Shown: one piece after another, positions 49,100-59,358 of the stretch
How positions within the stretch are numbered: position 1 is the first letter of the stretch
Layout: the number at the start of each line of letters is the position of its first letter
Assembly: GCF_937997405.1 (NCBI RefSeq)
Contig: NZ_CALKTL010000086.1
Location: forward strand, 1-64,000
Length of the DNA stretch: 64,000 nucleotides
Reading direction: 5' to 3'
From: an uncultured Campylobacter sp.
GTDB lineage: Bacteria; Campylobacterota; Campylobacteria; Campylobacterales; Campylobacteraceae
The notes under the pieces: model-generated
The model's input: the letters and a program-made list of their open reading frames with translations, nothing else
Told to the model about the DNA's origin: nothing
Database searches by the model: none
Position numbers and translations under genes: made by a program

Positions 49100-49869
49100 A
49101 TTTAGAGGGCTAAGTACCGCACGGATGCTCGGGCAGAATTTAGTGCTAAGTTTGGGAGGGGTCGCGCTGATTGAGACCTGCGAAATAGACGGATGGGTCT
49201 CGATATCGAAATTTGAGAGCTAAAGCGGCGAAATTTTAAAATTTTACAGTTGTGGCTTTGGAATTTTTAAGGACCGAAGCGATGGAATTTTAAAATTCAT
49301 AACTGCCATTTTGAAATTTCGCAGTCGTATCTTTTAAATTTTATAATTTCGGCGATCTGCGTGAAGGATACATGGGCTGGGCGAGACCGGGAGCGGCAGT
49401 GTTTTTAGGCACTCGCCGCAATCCGCGAAGTAAAATTAAAAATGGCGGCGCGCACGAAGCGGGCTTTAGATTAGGCGTTGCTTGAAACCATAAAATGAAA
49501 TTTAAAAGATCTATCCCGCGTAAAAGCGCGCTTGAATTCGGCGCCTCGCCCGCGAGGTAGAATTTTAAAAAAGTATGCCGTCACGGAGCTGTTTAAGCGT
49601 AGCAAAAGACGCGAGTAAGCTTTGCGGCGAGTTTTTAATCGGCGCCGAGGGCGGCGCGGAGTAGAATTGAATTTGAGCTCAAAGATTAATGACGGCGGAT
49701 CGGATTTTTTTGGGAGCGGAATTTAATCAAAGTAAATTTAAGCGTTAAGCGGCGTGCACGTAATCTATAGGGCGCGAACTGAATTTAGTCGAAGCAAATC
49801 AAATAATATTTTCTTCGTTTCTACGCGTCGTGGAGGCATGGGCGAGGCTGAATCAAAGCAAATTTAAGC
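49100..49869. repeat. 770-bp gap filled with degenerate repeats
   Basis: No gene. Around 49220-49350 units of about 45-60 bp recur, each with (G)GAATTTTAAAATT followed by a CAGTTGTGG/AACTGCC/CAGTCGT-like word. A second family, TMAATCAAAGYAAATTTAAGC, occurs at about 49729 and 49850, with a weaker copy near 49785. These are diverged tandem or interspersed repeats of the AAATTT type seen elsewhere in the window. Confidence 0.5.
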
Positions 49870-49881
49870 ATGGAGGGCGTT

Positions 49882-50514
49882 TTGATATATTTGGTGTCTA
49901 ATACGAGATTTGATCATCCGCAGGTTAGGCAGCTTGCGGTCTGTGAGATAAAATTTCTCAAATTTAGCCTGCCTGCGCAGACGGGCGCGCTAATTTTTAC
50001 CTCCAAAAATGCGGTGGCGGCGATAAAATTTAATGAAATTTTGCCTGATTTAGATACGCCCGTTTACGCTATCGGCGAGCCGTGTGCGGCGGCTGCGCGC
50101 GAGTTTGGATTTCGCGACATTTATACGGCGCAGCACGGGCACGGAAATGAGTTTGCCGCCGAGATCGCGCCGCTCTTGCAAGGCGCAGACGCGCTGTATC
50201 TGCGCGCGAGGCAGACGGTATCAAAGCTGGAGCAGATCCTGTCTAGCGCCGGCGTGTGGCTGCAAAGCGTGATCGCCTATGAAAATTGCGTCCTTAGCCT
50301 GCCTGCCGCCGCAAAGCCGCCGCGGGGCAGCACGCTGATTTTTACCTCGCCTAAGAACGTTCGCGGCTTTACCGCAAATTTCGGCTGGGACGGGAGCTAT
50401 AAAGCGATCTGTATCGGTAGGACGACGGCGAGCGTTTTGAGCGAGTTTTGCGAGCCGATAATCTGCGAAAGAATGTCGATAAAATCCTGCGTCGATCTGG
50501 CGCTTTTGCCATAG
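49882..50514 (+). CDS. hemD: uroporphyrinogen-III synthase
   Basis: Cyclises hydroxymethylbilane for heme. About 210 residues of a poorly conserved two-lobed fold; recognisable parts are LIFTSKNAVAAIKF, TPVYAIGEPCAAAAREFG, LIFTSPKNVRGFTANFGWD and AICIGRTTASVL. The TTG at 49882 (MIYLVSNTRF) has GGAGGG at ideal distance. The ATG at 49870 lies inside that ribosome site, so I prefer the TTG. Confidence 0.82.
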   Translation: MIYLVSNTRFDHPQVRQLAVCEIKFLKFSLPAQTGALIFTSKNAVAAIKFNEILPDLDTPVYAIGEPCAAAAREFGFRDIYTAQHGHGNEFAAEIAPLLQGADALYLRARQTVSKLEQILSSAGVWLQSVIAYENCVLSLPAAAKPPRGSTLIFTSPKNVRGFTANFGWDGSYKAICIGRTTASVLSEFCEPIICERMSIKSCVDLALLP

Positions 50515-50531
50515 TTTAAGCAAATTTTGAC

Positions 50532-50756
50532 TATAATTTTGCCCAAGCCTGGGTGAAGCGAGAGCGTTTTATATGAGGGTTCAACATATTTGTATAAGCG
50601 ACGACGTGAGAGGTCCGTGTGACGCGGCTCGGCTCGAGCTTTTTTAAAGTTACGGGTTGCGACCTAGAGATTTTTCCTAGTTGCAAGATTGGCTTTGTTT
50701 GAGCCGATTCTTTTTACGCAACGCTCACTTGGGTTTTTTACGTTACGGAGGCTTCA
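50532..50756 (+). promoter_or_regulatory. structured leader of purD with two terminator-like hairpins
   Basis: TATAAT at 50532-50537 begins a 220-nt untranslated stretch before the purD TTG. It contains GCTCG-GCT-CGAGC-TTTTTT (50627-50645), a hairpin built on TTGC/GCAA and CTAG/CTAG (50657-50686), and TTGGCT / 7-nt loop / AGCCGA followed by TTCTTTTT (50689-50715). This is the layout of a small RNA or of an attenuator/riboswitch-type leader. I do not recognise a known purine-responsive class. Confidence 0.45.
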
Positions 50757-52013
50757 TTGAATATCCTAATAATCGGCGGCGGCGGTAGAGAATACGCGAT
50801 CGGGCTAAGACTTCGCGAGGATAAAAACGTTTTAAATCTGTATTTTGCTCCGGGAAACGGCGCGACTAAGGCGCTCGGTAAAAATTTAGATTTAAAAGAT
50901 TTTGATGAACTTGCGCTCTTTGCCAAAAACAACGACGTAGCTCTTACTATCGTGGGTGCCGAAGAGCCGCTTACAAAAGGTATCGTGGATATTTTCAAAG
51001 CGCAAGGTCTCGCGATATTCGGTCCTAGCGCTGCTGCGGCGAAGCTAGAGGGCTCTAAAGCCTATATGAAGGACTTTCTGGCGCGAAATCATATCAAAAC
51101 CGCAAAATTTCTAAGCAGCGACGATCTATCCGAAATTTCAAAATTTATCGATACCCTAGACGGCCGCGTCGTGGTCAAAGCGGACGGCCTATGCGCTGGC
51201 AAAGGCGTCATCATCGCAAATTCCAAAGATGAAGCTAAAAAAGCCGCCGCGGATATGTTAAGCGGCGAAAGCTTCGGCGAAGCCGGCAAGCGCGTCGTCG
51301 TGGAGGAGTTTTTAGAAGGCTTCGAGCTGAGCTTTTTTGCGATCTGCGACGGGGAGAATTTCGTAAGCTTGCCCGTAGCGCAGGATCACAAAAAGCTTCT
51401 TGACGGCGATCTGGGCCCGAACACCGGCGGCATGGGAGCTTATGCGCCAAGCCCGCTAGCGGATGCCGCGCTGATAAAAAGAGTGCAGAGCGAGATCGTC
51501 GCACCCACGCTAAAAGGGATGCAGCAGCAGGGCGCGCCCTTTTGCGGCGTTCTATTCGTGGGGCTTATGATCGTAGGCGGCGAGCCTTACGTGCTGGAGT
51601 ACAACGTCCGCTTCGGCGATCCGGAGTGCGAGGTTTTGATGCCGCTAATCGACGGAAATTTGAGCGAAATTTTATACAACGCCGCCGTAGGCAAGCTAAG
51701 TAGCATAAGCTTAAAAGAGCGATTCGCGGTGGGCGTCGTGATGGCTAGCGAGCGCTACCCTTACGGCTCTTCGCAGCCTGCTTTGATCGAAGTCGGCGAA
51801 ATTCCCGCGGGAGCGCATATCTGCTACGCAGGCGTGAGCGAGCGGGAGGGGCAGATTTACGCTAGCGGCGGGCGCGTTTTGGTAAGCGTGGGCGTCGCGC
51901 AGAGCCTAAAACAGGCGCGCGATGCGGCTTACGCGCTGTGCAAAAATATAAAATTTAGCGGCGCGCAGTATAGGCGCGATATCGCGCACCAAGCCTTAAG
52001 AGATAAAATTTGA
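50757..52013 (+). CDS. purD: phosphoribosylamine-glycine ligase
   Basis: ATP-grasp enzyme, second step of purine synthesis (GAR synthetase). 418 residues: [64 protein letters not shown] and [17 protein letters not shown]. The TTG start has an exact GGAGG. With purB and purN it is the third purine gene in the window, each in a different operon. Confidence 0.97.
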   Translation: MNILIIGGGGREYAIGLRLREDKNVLNLYFAPGNGATKALGKNLDLKDFDELALFAKNNDVALTIVGAEEPLTKGIVDIFKAQGLAIFGPSAAAAKLEGSKAYMKDFLARNHIKTAKFLSSDDLSEISKFIDTLDGRVVVKADGLCAGKGVIIANSKDEAKKAAADMLSGESFGEAGKRVVVEEFLEGFELSFFAICDGENFVSLPVAQDHKKLLDGDLGPNTGGMGAYAPSPLADAALIKRVQSEIVAPTLKGMQQQGAPFCGVLFVGLMIVGGEPYVLEYNVRFGDPECEVLMPLIDGNLSEILYNAAVGKLSSISLKERFAVGVVMASERYPYGSSQPALIEVGEIPAGAHICYAGVSEREGQIYASGGRVLVSVGVAQSLKQARDAAYALCKNIKFSGAQYRRDIAHQALRDKI

Positions 52014-52447
52014 TCGTCGCTCCGCTTAGCAAGCGCGTAATTGCGTTTAGTATCGACGAAGCGGTGAGCGTAACGCTTTTTGTGGTCGTGCTATTTGCTA
52101 TCGACGAGCCAGAGCTTGTTGCAGCGGCGCAGAGCGGAAGCAATCTTGAGGTACAAAAGATCGCTTCAAAATTCATTTTGCATTACGCGATAATAAAATT
52201 TTTATATCAGGCGATTTTTGTCTATCTATACGGCGCGACGCTAGGCAAGCTTGCGGTTAAAATTTATTGCGTCCGCGCCGACGGCAGCGCTATGGATATC
52301 ACTACTGCAGCGATCCGCGCGGCGGTTAGGTTGATAAGCGAGATGATCTTTTATATGGGATTTTTGGTGGCGCTTTTTACGAACTCGCGTCAGAGCCTGC
52401 ATGATATGGCGGCGAAAACATTGGTGGTAGAGATTGAAAAAGAGTAA
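52010..52447 (+). CDS. RDD family membrane protein
   Basis: 145 residues. Starts with [13 protein letters not shown], which carries the Arg and Asp that name the family, then three membrane helices (about 17-34, 62-82, 112-128), [18 protein letters not shown] and [15 protein letters not shown] at the C-terminus. Some RDD proteins act in Na+/H+ transport, but the role here is unknown. The TTG start overlaps the purD stop by 4 nt and its own end overlaps lptD, indicating coupling. Confidence 0.85.
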   Translation: MIVAPLSKRVIAFSIDEAVSVTLFVVVLFAIDEPELVAAAQSGSNLEVQKIASKFILHYAIIKFLYQAIFVYLYGATLGKLAVKIYCVRADGSAMDITTAAIRAAVRLISEMIFYMGFLVALFTNSRQSLHDMAAKTLVVEIEKE

Positions 52448-54692
52448 AAAATTTAAAATTCTAGCGCTTAGTTTTAGCGCTCTTTTAGCAAGCAGTGCGA
52501 GCGCAAAGGTCCAAGACGTCGAGCTTATAGCAGATAATGTCGATAAAAATGGCTTTGTGACGGAGGCGAGTGGAAACGTAACGGTGTATTCGCAGGACTA
52601 CTTTATCACTGCCGATCGCGCTACATACGACGAACAAAACGGCATCATCGAGCTTTTCGGCAACGTCAATGCAATGCGCGGCAGCAGCGAAACCACCCGC
52701 GCCGAATATGTCAAAATCGATCTGAAAAACGATAAGCAGGAAGCTGACGTAAATTTTATGATGGACAAGGACTCTGAGCTTTGGATGCAAAACGACGCCA
52801 GCTGCAGCGATAGCGAGTATTACCGCGTGGAGGGCTCTAGCGTATCTAGCTGCAACGTTACCGATCCTGATTGGCGCATCAAATTTAGTAGCGGCATGCT
52901 TAATAAAGAGAGCAAATTCCTCCATCTGTTCAATCCAAGATTTTACGTGGGTGATGTGCCGGTGCTCTATCTGCCGTATTTCGGCTTTCCGACCGACCGT
53001 ACGCGTCGCACGGGCTTGCTGCCTCCCGAGGCCGGCTACATCAGCAAGGAGGGGATTTACTACAAGCAGCCGATCTATTTTGCGCCTTACGATAGCTGGG
53101 ATTTTCAGCTCGATCCGCAGGTGCGCACGCGCAGGGGCTTTGGCGTATACGGGACATTTCGATTTACGGAGTCGCCGTATTCTTACGGCGAGATTAGAGG
53201 CGGAGTTTTCGATAACTTCTCGCGAGCGCAAAAACGCCTCGAATACAAAAACGAGCGCCATCACGGCTTTGAAGTGCAATACGATCGCAGCAAGCTTGCA
53301 ACCTATCTGCTAGACGGCGATCTGCGCGAAAATTTATGGATCGACTTTACTCAGCTAAACGACCTTGAATACTACGATCTGAAGGAAAAGGGAGGTCTTG
53401 GCAACGATGCGGATAATTCGCTCGTAACTTCACGGCTGAATTATTATTTGACCTCAGACGAGCACTATTTTGGCGCTTACGGACGCTACTATATCGATAC
53501 AAGCAAGCTAAACGCCGATAATACCTTCCGCAACGAAGATACCGTCCAAGAGCTTCCGACGCTGCAATATCATAAATTTAGCAATGATTTGGGACTGCCA
53601 AATTTAATCTATTCGCTTGATGCAAAGGCGCGTAATTACACCAGATGGGAGGGCGCGACTGCTCGCCAATACGAGTTTGACGTACCGATTAGTATAAGCA
53701 CGCCGCTACTGGCGGATTATTTAAATTTCGCCTTTACCGAGCGAGTGTATATGACCAATATCGATTGGCACGATAAATTCTACTACGCAAACGGAGATCT
53801 TGGCGAGGATAAAAGCACTTTCTACGCTAATCAATACACCGAGCTTTCACTCTACACCGACGTAGCCAGGGCTTACGATAGCTTGTATCATACGATGAGC
53901 TGGAGAGCGGATTTTAGAATTCCCGGATGGCAGCAAGGCGACATCGAGGATAGAATTTTAAAGTATCATCAGTATAAATACGACCTTGCTCGCGGCGCAG
54001 TAGATCGTTCGCGGCTGGGTAACTTGCAAGACTCGCTTTATTGGGAGGATAACTTCTTAAGCGAGCTTAGTGACGAATACACTCACGAAAATGCAGCTTT
54101 AAGTATGACGCAGTTTTTCTATAATGAAGACGGACGTAAATTTTTACGCCATAGCGTCAAGCAGCGATATGACTTCGACGATCATGAGTTCGACGATTTA
54201 GAACACCGCATCGATGCGTATTTTGCAAATGGGCTAAATATCGGAAACCGCTTTACCTACTCGCATAAATATAAAAGCTTCGATAAGGTCTATACCTACG
54301 CCAACTACTCCAACGACGATTTTAGCTTTGGACTTAGTCACGCTTACGAATACGAAAAGCTAAGCATGGAGCCTAAACGCTATACGAAAGATAACTACGG
54401 CATCGTAAATGCTTCGGTAAATTTGCCTAGGAATAATAAAATTTTTGGGCGTTGGGATTACGACTTGGAGCGATCTTATTCTAAAATGTGGCGCGTGGGG
54501 CTTTCTCATACGCGCAAGTGTTGGAATTACTCTTTTGTGTATCAAGAGGATATCGAGCCTAAAAATACCAGTACGACTGGCTACAGCAAAGCAAGCAAGG
54601 AGCGCGGAATTTACTTTCTCGTAAATTTCTATCCGTTCGGCGGAGTGGGGTATGATTTTTCGGTAGATAGCGAATACGGAAGCGAAAAATAA
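52434..54692 (+). CDS. lptD: LPS-assembly outer-membrane protein LptD
   Basis: A 752-residue barrel that, with LptE, inserts LPS in the outer leaflet. Signal peptide [23 protein letters not shown]. The N-terminal jellyroll (VELIADNVDKNGFVTEASGNVTVYSQDYFITADRATYDEQ) resembles LptA, and the barrel begins with VLYLPYFGFPTDRTRRTGLLPPE. Cysteines at ASCSDSEYYRVEGSSVSSC may form the disulfide. TTG start inside the RDD gene. Confidence 0.93.
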   Translation: MKKSKKFKILALSFSALLASSASAKVQDVELIADNVDKNGFVTEASGNVTVYSQDYFITADRATYDEQNGIIELFGNVNAMRGSSETTRAEYVKIDLKNDKQEADVNFMMDKDSELWMQNDASCSDSEYYRVEGSSVSSCNVTDPDWRIKFSSGMLNKESKFLHLFNPRFYVGDVPVLYLPYFGFPTDRTRRTGLLPPEAGYISKEGIYYKQPIYFAPYDSWDFQLDPQVRTRRGFGVYGTFRFTESPYSYGEIRGGVFDNFSRAQKRLEYKNERHHGFEVQYDRSKLATYLLDGDLRENLWIDFTQLNDLEYYDLKEKGGLGNDADNSLVTSRLNYYLTSDEHYFGAYGRYYIDTSKLNADNTFRNEDTVQELPTLQYHKFSNDLGLPNLIYSLDAKARNYTRWEGATARQYEFDVPISISTPLLADYLNFAFTERVYMTNIDWHDKFYYANGDLGEDKSTFYANQYTELSLYTDVARAYDSLYHTMSWRADFRIPGWQQGDIEDRILKYHQYKYDLARGAVDRSRLGNLQDSLYWEDNFLSELSDEYTHENAALSMTQFFYNEDGRKFLRHSVKQRYDFDDHEFDDLEHRIDAYFANGLNIGNRFTYSHKYKSFDKVYTYANYSNDDFSFGLSHAYEYEKLSMEPKRYTKDNYGIVNASVNLPRNNKIFGRWDYDLERSYSKMWRVGLSHTRKCWNYSFVYQEDIEPKNTSTTGYSKASKERGIYFLVNFYPFGGVGYDFSVDSEYGSEK

Positions 54693-55411
54693 TGACGCCT
54701 AGAGCCGAGTTGATGTTTGAAAACCAAATCGACGCCGCGATGAAACTTTCAGAAATTTTACCCGCTACCGTGATCAAAAACGAAAATTTTCTAATAATCG
54801 CCCAGTCACTAGAGTCGCTTCCTATCGCAAACCATCTTGCTCTAAAATTAGGGCTTGCTTATGAGTTTTTATTTACAGAACCCGTTTTAGCGCCAAATAA
54901 TCCTGAATGTGCGATCGCGTGCGTAAGCGAAACCCAAGAGATCGTGATGGTGGATGAGCTCGTGCGAAGCTTCGGCATCAGCCTGGATTATGTTTACGGA
55001 CAGGCAAACAGACTTTATGAGGAGAAAATTTTAAAAAATATGTATAAATTTCGCAAGGGCGAGCTTTTGGGAAATTTGGAGAAAAAAAACGTCATCTTGG
55101 TAGATGAGGGGTGTGAGAGCGGGCTGACCGCGCTTACTTGCATAAAGACGCTCGTAAGCTTAAACGCCAAAGCGATCTTTTATGCCACGCCCGTTATCGG
55201 CAGCGATAATGCAGACGAGATCGCCATGCTAGTAGATGGAATTTATGCCGTTCACAAGATCAGAGACTTTGTGAATGTGGATTTTTATTACAAAGAGAAA
55301 ACGCTCTCAAGCGCGGAGGAGATAATGCAAATTTTAAACAAATGCCCGCTTTATCTGCCGTTTCACGAGACTAACAAAAACAAGGAGAAAATTAATGCAG
55401 TGCAAAATTGA
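54692..55411 (+). CDS. phosphoribosyltransferase-like protein
   Basis: 239 residues from ATG 54692 (TAATG junction with lptD); [12 protein letters not shown] at 54713 is an alternative start. The PRPP-binding loop [15 protein letters not shown] (about 134-148) and flanking strands indicate a type I phosphoribosyltransferase fold, but no nucleobase-specificity motif is recognised. It overlaps pnp by 17 bp, so it may connect nucleobase salvage with RNA turnover. Confidence 0.75.
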   Translation: MTPRAELMFENQIDAAMKLSEILPATVIKNENFLIIAQSLESLPIANHLALKLGLAYEFLFTEPVLAPNNPECAIACVSETQEIVMVDELVRSFGISLDYVYGQANRLYEEKILKNMYKFRKGELLGNLEKKNVILVDEGCESGLTALTCIKTLVSLNAKAIFYATPVIGSDNADEIAMLVDGIYAVHKIRDFVNVDFYYKEKTLSSAEEIMQILNKCPLYLPFHETNKNKEKINAVQN

Positions 55412-57509
55412 AGTAAATGGCAATACCGAAATTTTCGATATCAATAAGGTCGCAAAGCAAGCCGCGGGTGCGGCGCTTTTGCGTGTGAAAAATACCGTCG
55501 TGCTCGCTACCGTAGCGCGCGAAGAGACGCAGGTGCAGGAGGACTTTTTGCCCCTTACCGTGCAATATATCGAAAAAATGTACGCAGCGGGCAGAATCCC
55601 CGGAGGCTACATCAAGCGCGAGACCAAGCCGGGCGATTTTGAGACTCTAACGAGCCGCATCATAGACCGCTCGCTGCGCCCACTCTTTCCGAAGGGTTAT
55701 GCGTATCCGACGCAGATCGTAGTTTACGTGCTATCGGCAGATCCGGAGGTCGATCTGCAAGTCGTCGCTCTTAATGCGGCGTCCGCGGCGCTATATCTTA
55801 GCGACATCCCGATTAAAGCGCCCGTTTGCGGCGTGCGCATAGGCTATCAAAATGGAAGCTTCATCTTAAATCCAAGCAACTCCGCGCTTAAAGCTAGCGC
55901 ACTCGATCTTTACGTAGCGGGCGTCGGCGATGAGCTTTTGATGATCGAGATGCGCTCTTTGCCGCAGATTAATGGCGGCGCGCAGCAGATGAATGAATTT
56001 AGCGAAGATCTGATGGTAGATGCGATCGATTTTGCCGCAAAGGCGATAAGCGCGGGTTCAAACGCCTACGAAGAGACCTTTTTGCCGCTTAAAAAGCCCG
56101 ATGCGAGCCTAGAGTACAAGCCTGAGATCGAGGATGAGGATATCGCGGATTTTATCGACGCAAACTACAAAGACGCCGTCAAAGCGGCAATCAATCAGAT
56201 GGCAAAGAGCGAGCGTGCTACTGAACTAAACAAAATCGTGGATCAAATTTTAGCGACCGAGGCTGCGGCGCAAAACGAATGGAGCAAAGAGGTGATCTCT
56301 AGCGTCATCGGCAAGTATAAGCGCGGCATCATCCGCACACAGATCATCGAGGATCGCCGCAGAGCCGACGGACGCGCGCTTGATGAGGTGCGCCCGATCA
56401 GTATCGAGACAAATATCCTACCGTGCGCGCATGGAAGCTGCCTATTTACGCGCGGACAGACGCAAGCTCTGGTCGTCACTACGCTAGGCGGCGATAGCGA
56501 CGCGCAGCTAAGCGACAGCCTAACGCAGCTTGAGCCGATCAGCGATAGATTTATGTTTAACTACAACTTCCCGGGCTTTTGTGTCGGCGAAGCAAGTCCG
56601 CTCAAAAGCCCCGGCAGACGAGAGCTGGGACATGGAAATTTAGCCAAAAGAGCGCTATATCCGAGCATCGATCTAAACTCGCCGCAGTCTATCCGCGTAG
56701 TGAGCGAAATTTTAGAGAGCAACGGCTCAAGCTCGATGGCTTCAGTCTGCGGCGGTGCGCTTTCTCTCCGAGCAGCGGGCGTGCCTACGCTAAAGCTCGT
56801 TGCGGGCGTAGCGATGGGCTTGATTTTTGAGGGCGAAAGACACGCCGTGCTAACCGACATAATGGGGCTTGAGGATCACGACGGCGATATGGATTTTAAG
56901 GTCGCGGGCACCTACGAGGGCATCACTGCGCTTCAGATGGATATTAAGCTCGGCGGCATTAGCCTGGAGGTCTTAAAAGAGGCTCTCGCGCAGGCAAAGC
57001 AGGCTCGTGCGCATATTTTGGGCCTTATGGAGCAGGCGGACGCGGCAATCGTCATAAATGAAGATGTGCTTCCGAAGCTTGAAATTTTTAGCGTCGAGGC
57101 GAGCAAAATCCCCGACATCATCGGTCAGGGCGGCAAGGTCATCAAAGAGATCACCGAAAGCTTCGGCGTAAATATCGATCTGGATCGCGAAAAGGGCGAG
57201 GTCAAGATCCAAGGCGCCAAAGCTAGCGGCGTATCGGGCGCGAAAGAGAAAATTTTATCGATAGTTTCAAATTCTCGCGATTTTCGCAAGCCGCGCGGTG
57301 AACGCAAAGAGGTAAAATTTCAGATCGGCGAGGAGTTTGACGGTGTGGTGCAAAGCGTACTGGATTTCGGCACCTTCATCTCGCTGCGAGACGGCGTGGA
57401 CGGATTGCTGCGCGCTAAATTTATCACGACGCCTTATCGTGCGGGCGACATCGTGCGCGTGCGCGTGACCGAGCAGAAAGGCTCTAAAATTTCACTGGAA
57501 CTGGCTTAA
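55395..57509 (+). CDS. pnp: polynucleotide phosphorylase
   Basis: A 3'-5' phosphorolytic exoribonuclease, homotrimer. Two RNase PH domains (about 1-215 and 310-535; the second holds [14 protein letters not shown] and [12 protein letters not shown]), then a KH domain ([16 protein letters not shown]) and a C-terminal S1 domain ([27 protein letters not shown]). 704 residues, full length. With RNase J it completes the main epsilonproteobacterial RNA-decay set, both in this window. Ribosome site AAGGAG. Confidence 0.98.
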   Translation: MQCKIEVNGNTEIFDINKVAKQAAGAALLRVKNTVVLATVAREETQVQEDFLPLTVQYIEKMYAAGRIPGGYIKRETKPGDFETLTSRIIDRSLRPLFPKGYAYPTQIVVYVLSADPEVDLQVVALNAASAALYLSDIPIKAPVCGVRIGYQNGSFILNPSNSALKASALDLYVAGVGDELLMIEMRSLPQINGGAQQMNEFSEDLMVDAIDFAAKAISAGSNAYEETFLPLKKPDASLEYKPEIEDEDIADFIDANYKDAVKAAINQMAKSERATELNKIVDQILATEAAAQNEWSKEVISSVIGKYKRGIIRTQIIEDRRRADGRALDEVRPISIETNILPCAHGSCLFTRGQTQALVVTTLGGDSDAQLSDSLTQLEPISDRFMFNYNFPGFCVGEASPLKSPGRRELGHGNLAKRALYPSIDLNSPQSIRVVSEILESNGSSSMASVCGGALSLRAAGVPTLKLVAGVAMGLIFEGERHAVLTDIMGLEDHDGDMDFKVAGTYEGITALQMDIKLGGISLEVLKEALAQAKQARAHILGLMEQADAAIVINEDVLPKLEIFSVEASKIPDIIGQGGKVIKEITESFGVNIDLDREKGEVKIQGAKASGVSGAKEKILSIVSNSRDFRKPRGERKEVKFQIGEEFDGVVQSVLDFGTFISLRDGVDGLLRAKFITTPYRAGDIVRVRVTEQKGSKISLELA

Positions 57510-57529
57510 AATTTTAATAGGAGTATGAG

Positions 57530-58384
57530 ATGCAGCTTAAAAAGATATTTTTCCCTATCGGCGGCGGCGAGGAGCTAGCCGAGCGCATACACGGAGCGCT
57601 ACTAGTGAATAAATTTTTCGGTACGCACATCAACATAATGGCGTGCCAGCTCGATCCTAAGATGATCTACAACGTCCGCATGACGCTAAAAGGCGGCGTG
57701 CTGATGGAGGAATTTTTAAAATCCGCGGGCGATGAGATGCAGGCCGAGCGCGAGGTGATCAAAGCTATCTTCGACGCTGAATGCGCTAAGCTGGGCTTAG
57801 ATCAAAACGACGACGATCATGTCCCAAATAGCGCCGCTTTGAGGCATATGGTAGGCATCCGCTCCGAGCTGGTCGAGAAATACTCCAAGTATTGCGATTT
57901 GGTGCTGGTCTCGGTGCCGCCTACTGGCTCTATCACTGGCACGTTCGAGGCGGCGGTCACTAAAAGCGGCAAGCCTTGCATCGTCATACCGCGCAAGCTG
58001 CAGGAGCTCAAGGCGGATAAAATTTTAGTTTCGCTTACCGGCACTGCGGCGTCTGCGCGAGCGCTCGATAATTGGCTAGAGCTTTTACAGCGCGCCAAAT
58101 CCGTCACCGTCATCACCGCAAACCACTACCTTCAAGATGATCTTGCCGAAACGAAGCGCCGCATAAGCGACTATCTAGCCTTGCATGACGTTAAAATCGA
58201 TGTTTTTGAGGCGTTAAACGCCGAGGGCAAGATCCCGGGACAGGTGCTACTAGAGTATGCTGACGCGGGCGATTTCGACCTCATAGTCGCGGGCTTGCAC
58301 TCGGACAGCGGCATAAAAGAAATTTTCTTAGGCGGCGCGTCGAAATACTTCCTACAAAAGACGAAAATTCCAGTCTTAATGTAG
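57530..58384 (+). CDS. tandem universal-stress-protein (UspA) domain protein
   Basis: 284 residues as two Usp halves: about 1-155 (KIFFPIGGGEELAERIHGALLVNKFF ... CDLVLVSVPPTGSITGTFEAAVTKSGKPCIVIP) and 160-284 (KILVSLTGTAASARALDNWLELL ... DFDLIVAGLHSDSGIKEIFLGGASKYFLQKTKIPVLM). The second half has the G-x2-G-x9-S-like nucleotide loop. Likely a stress-responsive ATP-binding protein. 20 bp after pnp with its own AGGAG. Confidence 0.85.
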   Translation: MQLKKIFFPIGGGEELAERIHGALLVNKFFGTHINIMACQLDPKMIYNVRMTLKGGVLMEEFLKSAGDEMQAEREVIKAIFDAECAKLGLDQNDDDHVPNSAALRHMVGIRSELVEKYSKYCDLVLVSVPPTGSITGTFEAAVTKSGKPCIVIPRKLQELKADKILVSLTGTAASARALDNWLELLQRAKSVTVITANHYLQDDLAETKRRISDYLALHDVKIDVFEALNAEGKIPGQVLLEYADAGDFDLIVAGLHSDSGIKEIFLGGASKYFLQKTKIPVLM

Positions 58385-58788
58385 CTTGAAGCCTAGACAC
58401 CGTGTCGCGGCACACCGCCCGCACTGCGTCTAAGCTTAATCGGCTTTTAAGCGTCGCAAGCTAAAGCTTAAATTTTAATCGGCTCGCCGCCATGACTTTG
58501 CTAGCTCGCCCGTAAATAGTGCAGTTATGCTTCTTACGGATGGGTTGCTGCGATTAATTTTTATCGCTAGCTTTGCTGACTAGCCGCGTTTGCTTTGCTA
58601 CGGCTAGCGGAGCAAATATATCCGCGGCGAGCAGAGTTAGCGGTCGCGGCAAGCTCGTAGGTCTACCTTTAAGCGCGGCGAGTTTGGAATTTCCATGCTT
58701 ACCGTTTTCGGCTGCGTCGTGGATTTCGCATAAATTTGCACTTAAAATTTCCGCTTGCACGTTAAATTTTAAATTCCAAGGAGCGCAG
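58385..58788. other. 404-bp gap with no gene seen
   Basis: The open frame that runs through most of this gap into the next gene has no homology or ribosome site. CGGCTAGC/GCTAGC and GGCGAG words recur. No terminator of convincing form after the Usp gene. Confidence 0.35.
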
Positions 58789-59256
58789 ATGGCGTTTGAA
58801 AATGCAATCATCACCAAAGAGGATGATAAAAAGTATGGATTGAGTGAAATATTTTATAAATATAATCCGCCGTATAAAGAATTTATTAACAAACGAAAAT
58901 GGACTATTGACAAAAGTAGAAATTATTGGATGTGGTGTCTTCATAACTTTCCTAGTAATGAGTTTGATCATGCGCTTAGTACAGAAACTATTTGGATTCT
59001 ATATTATAATAATGAATTACTAGAGTTGATTATGGATTATGAAATTATTATAAATAGAACTTTAAATCCAGAAAAATTTCATAGAATCTGGAAACTCCTA
59101 GATTTAAAACCAAATCATACTCAAAGTCTTAATAAGCAAGATATTTTGTATTTACTAAAAGAAATTTTAGAGGTATATAGAGATCGTGATTTGTTCGGAG
59201 AGGAGCCGAACTACACCATGGAACTCCAAGACCTAACCGATTGCGCCGCAGAATAG
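58789..59256 (+). CDS. AT-rich orphan gene, hypothetical protein
   Basis: 155 residues starting MAFENAIITKEDDKKYGL behind a perfect AAGGAG. Codons from about 58800 to 59200 are strikingly AT-rich (many AAT, ATT, TAT, AAA) compared with both neighbours, and the last 15 codons return to local style. The protein is acidic-aromatic, rich in Trp/Tyr/Leu (YWMWCLHNF, TIWILYYNNELLELIMDY), soluble, with helical C-terminus (LLKEILEVYRD). I do not recognise it. Composition suggests horizontal arrival; small immunity proteins look like this, but that is a guess. Confidence 0.7.
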   Translation: MAFENAIITKEDDKKYGLSEIFYKYNPPYKEFINKRKWTIDKSRNYWMWCLHNFPSNEFDHALSTETIWILYYNNELLELIMDYEIIINRTLNPEKFHRIWKLLDLKPNHTQSLNKQDILYLLKEILEVYRDRDLFGEEPNYTMELQDLTDCAAE

Positions 59257-59358
59257 AGCTTTAAATTTAACTCCATCTTAATCCTGCATAAAACCAAATT
59301 TCATAAAATTCTAGAATTTCGCGGAATTTTGAAATTCTATAATTTCAAAATTCCCGCC

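Noticed and set aside
58573..58788. N-terminal 72 codons of the open frame leading into the AT-rich orphan gene
   Set aside because: Composition and codon use change at 58789, where a perfect ribosome site and ATG stand; the upstream part looks like non-coding spacer.
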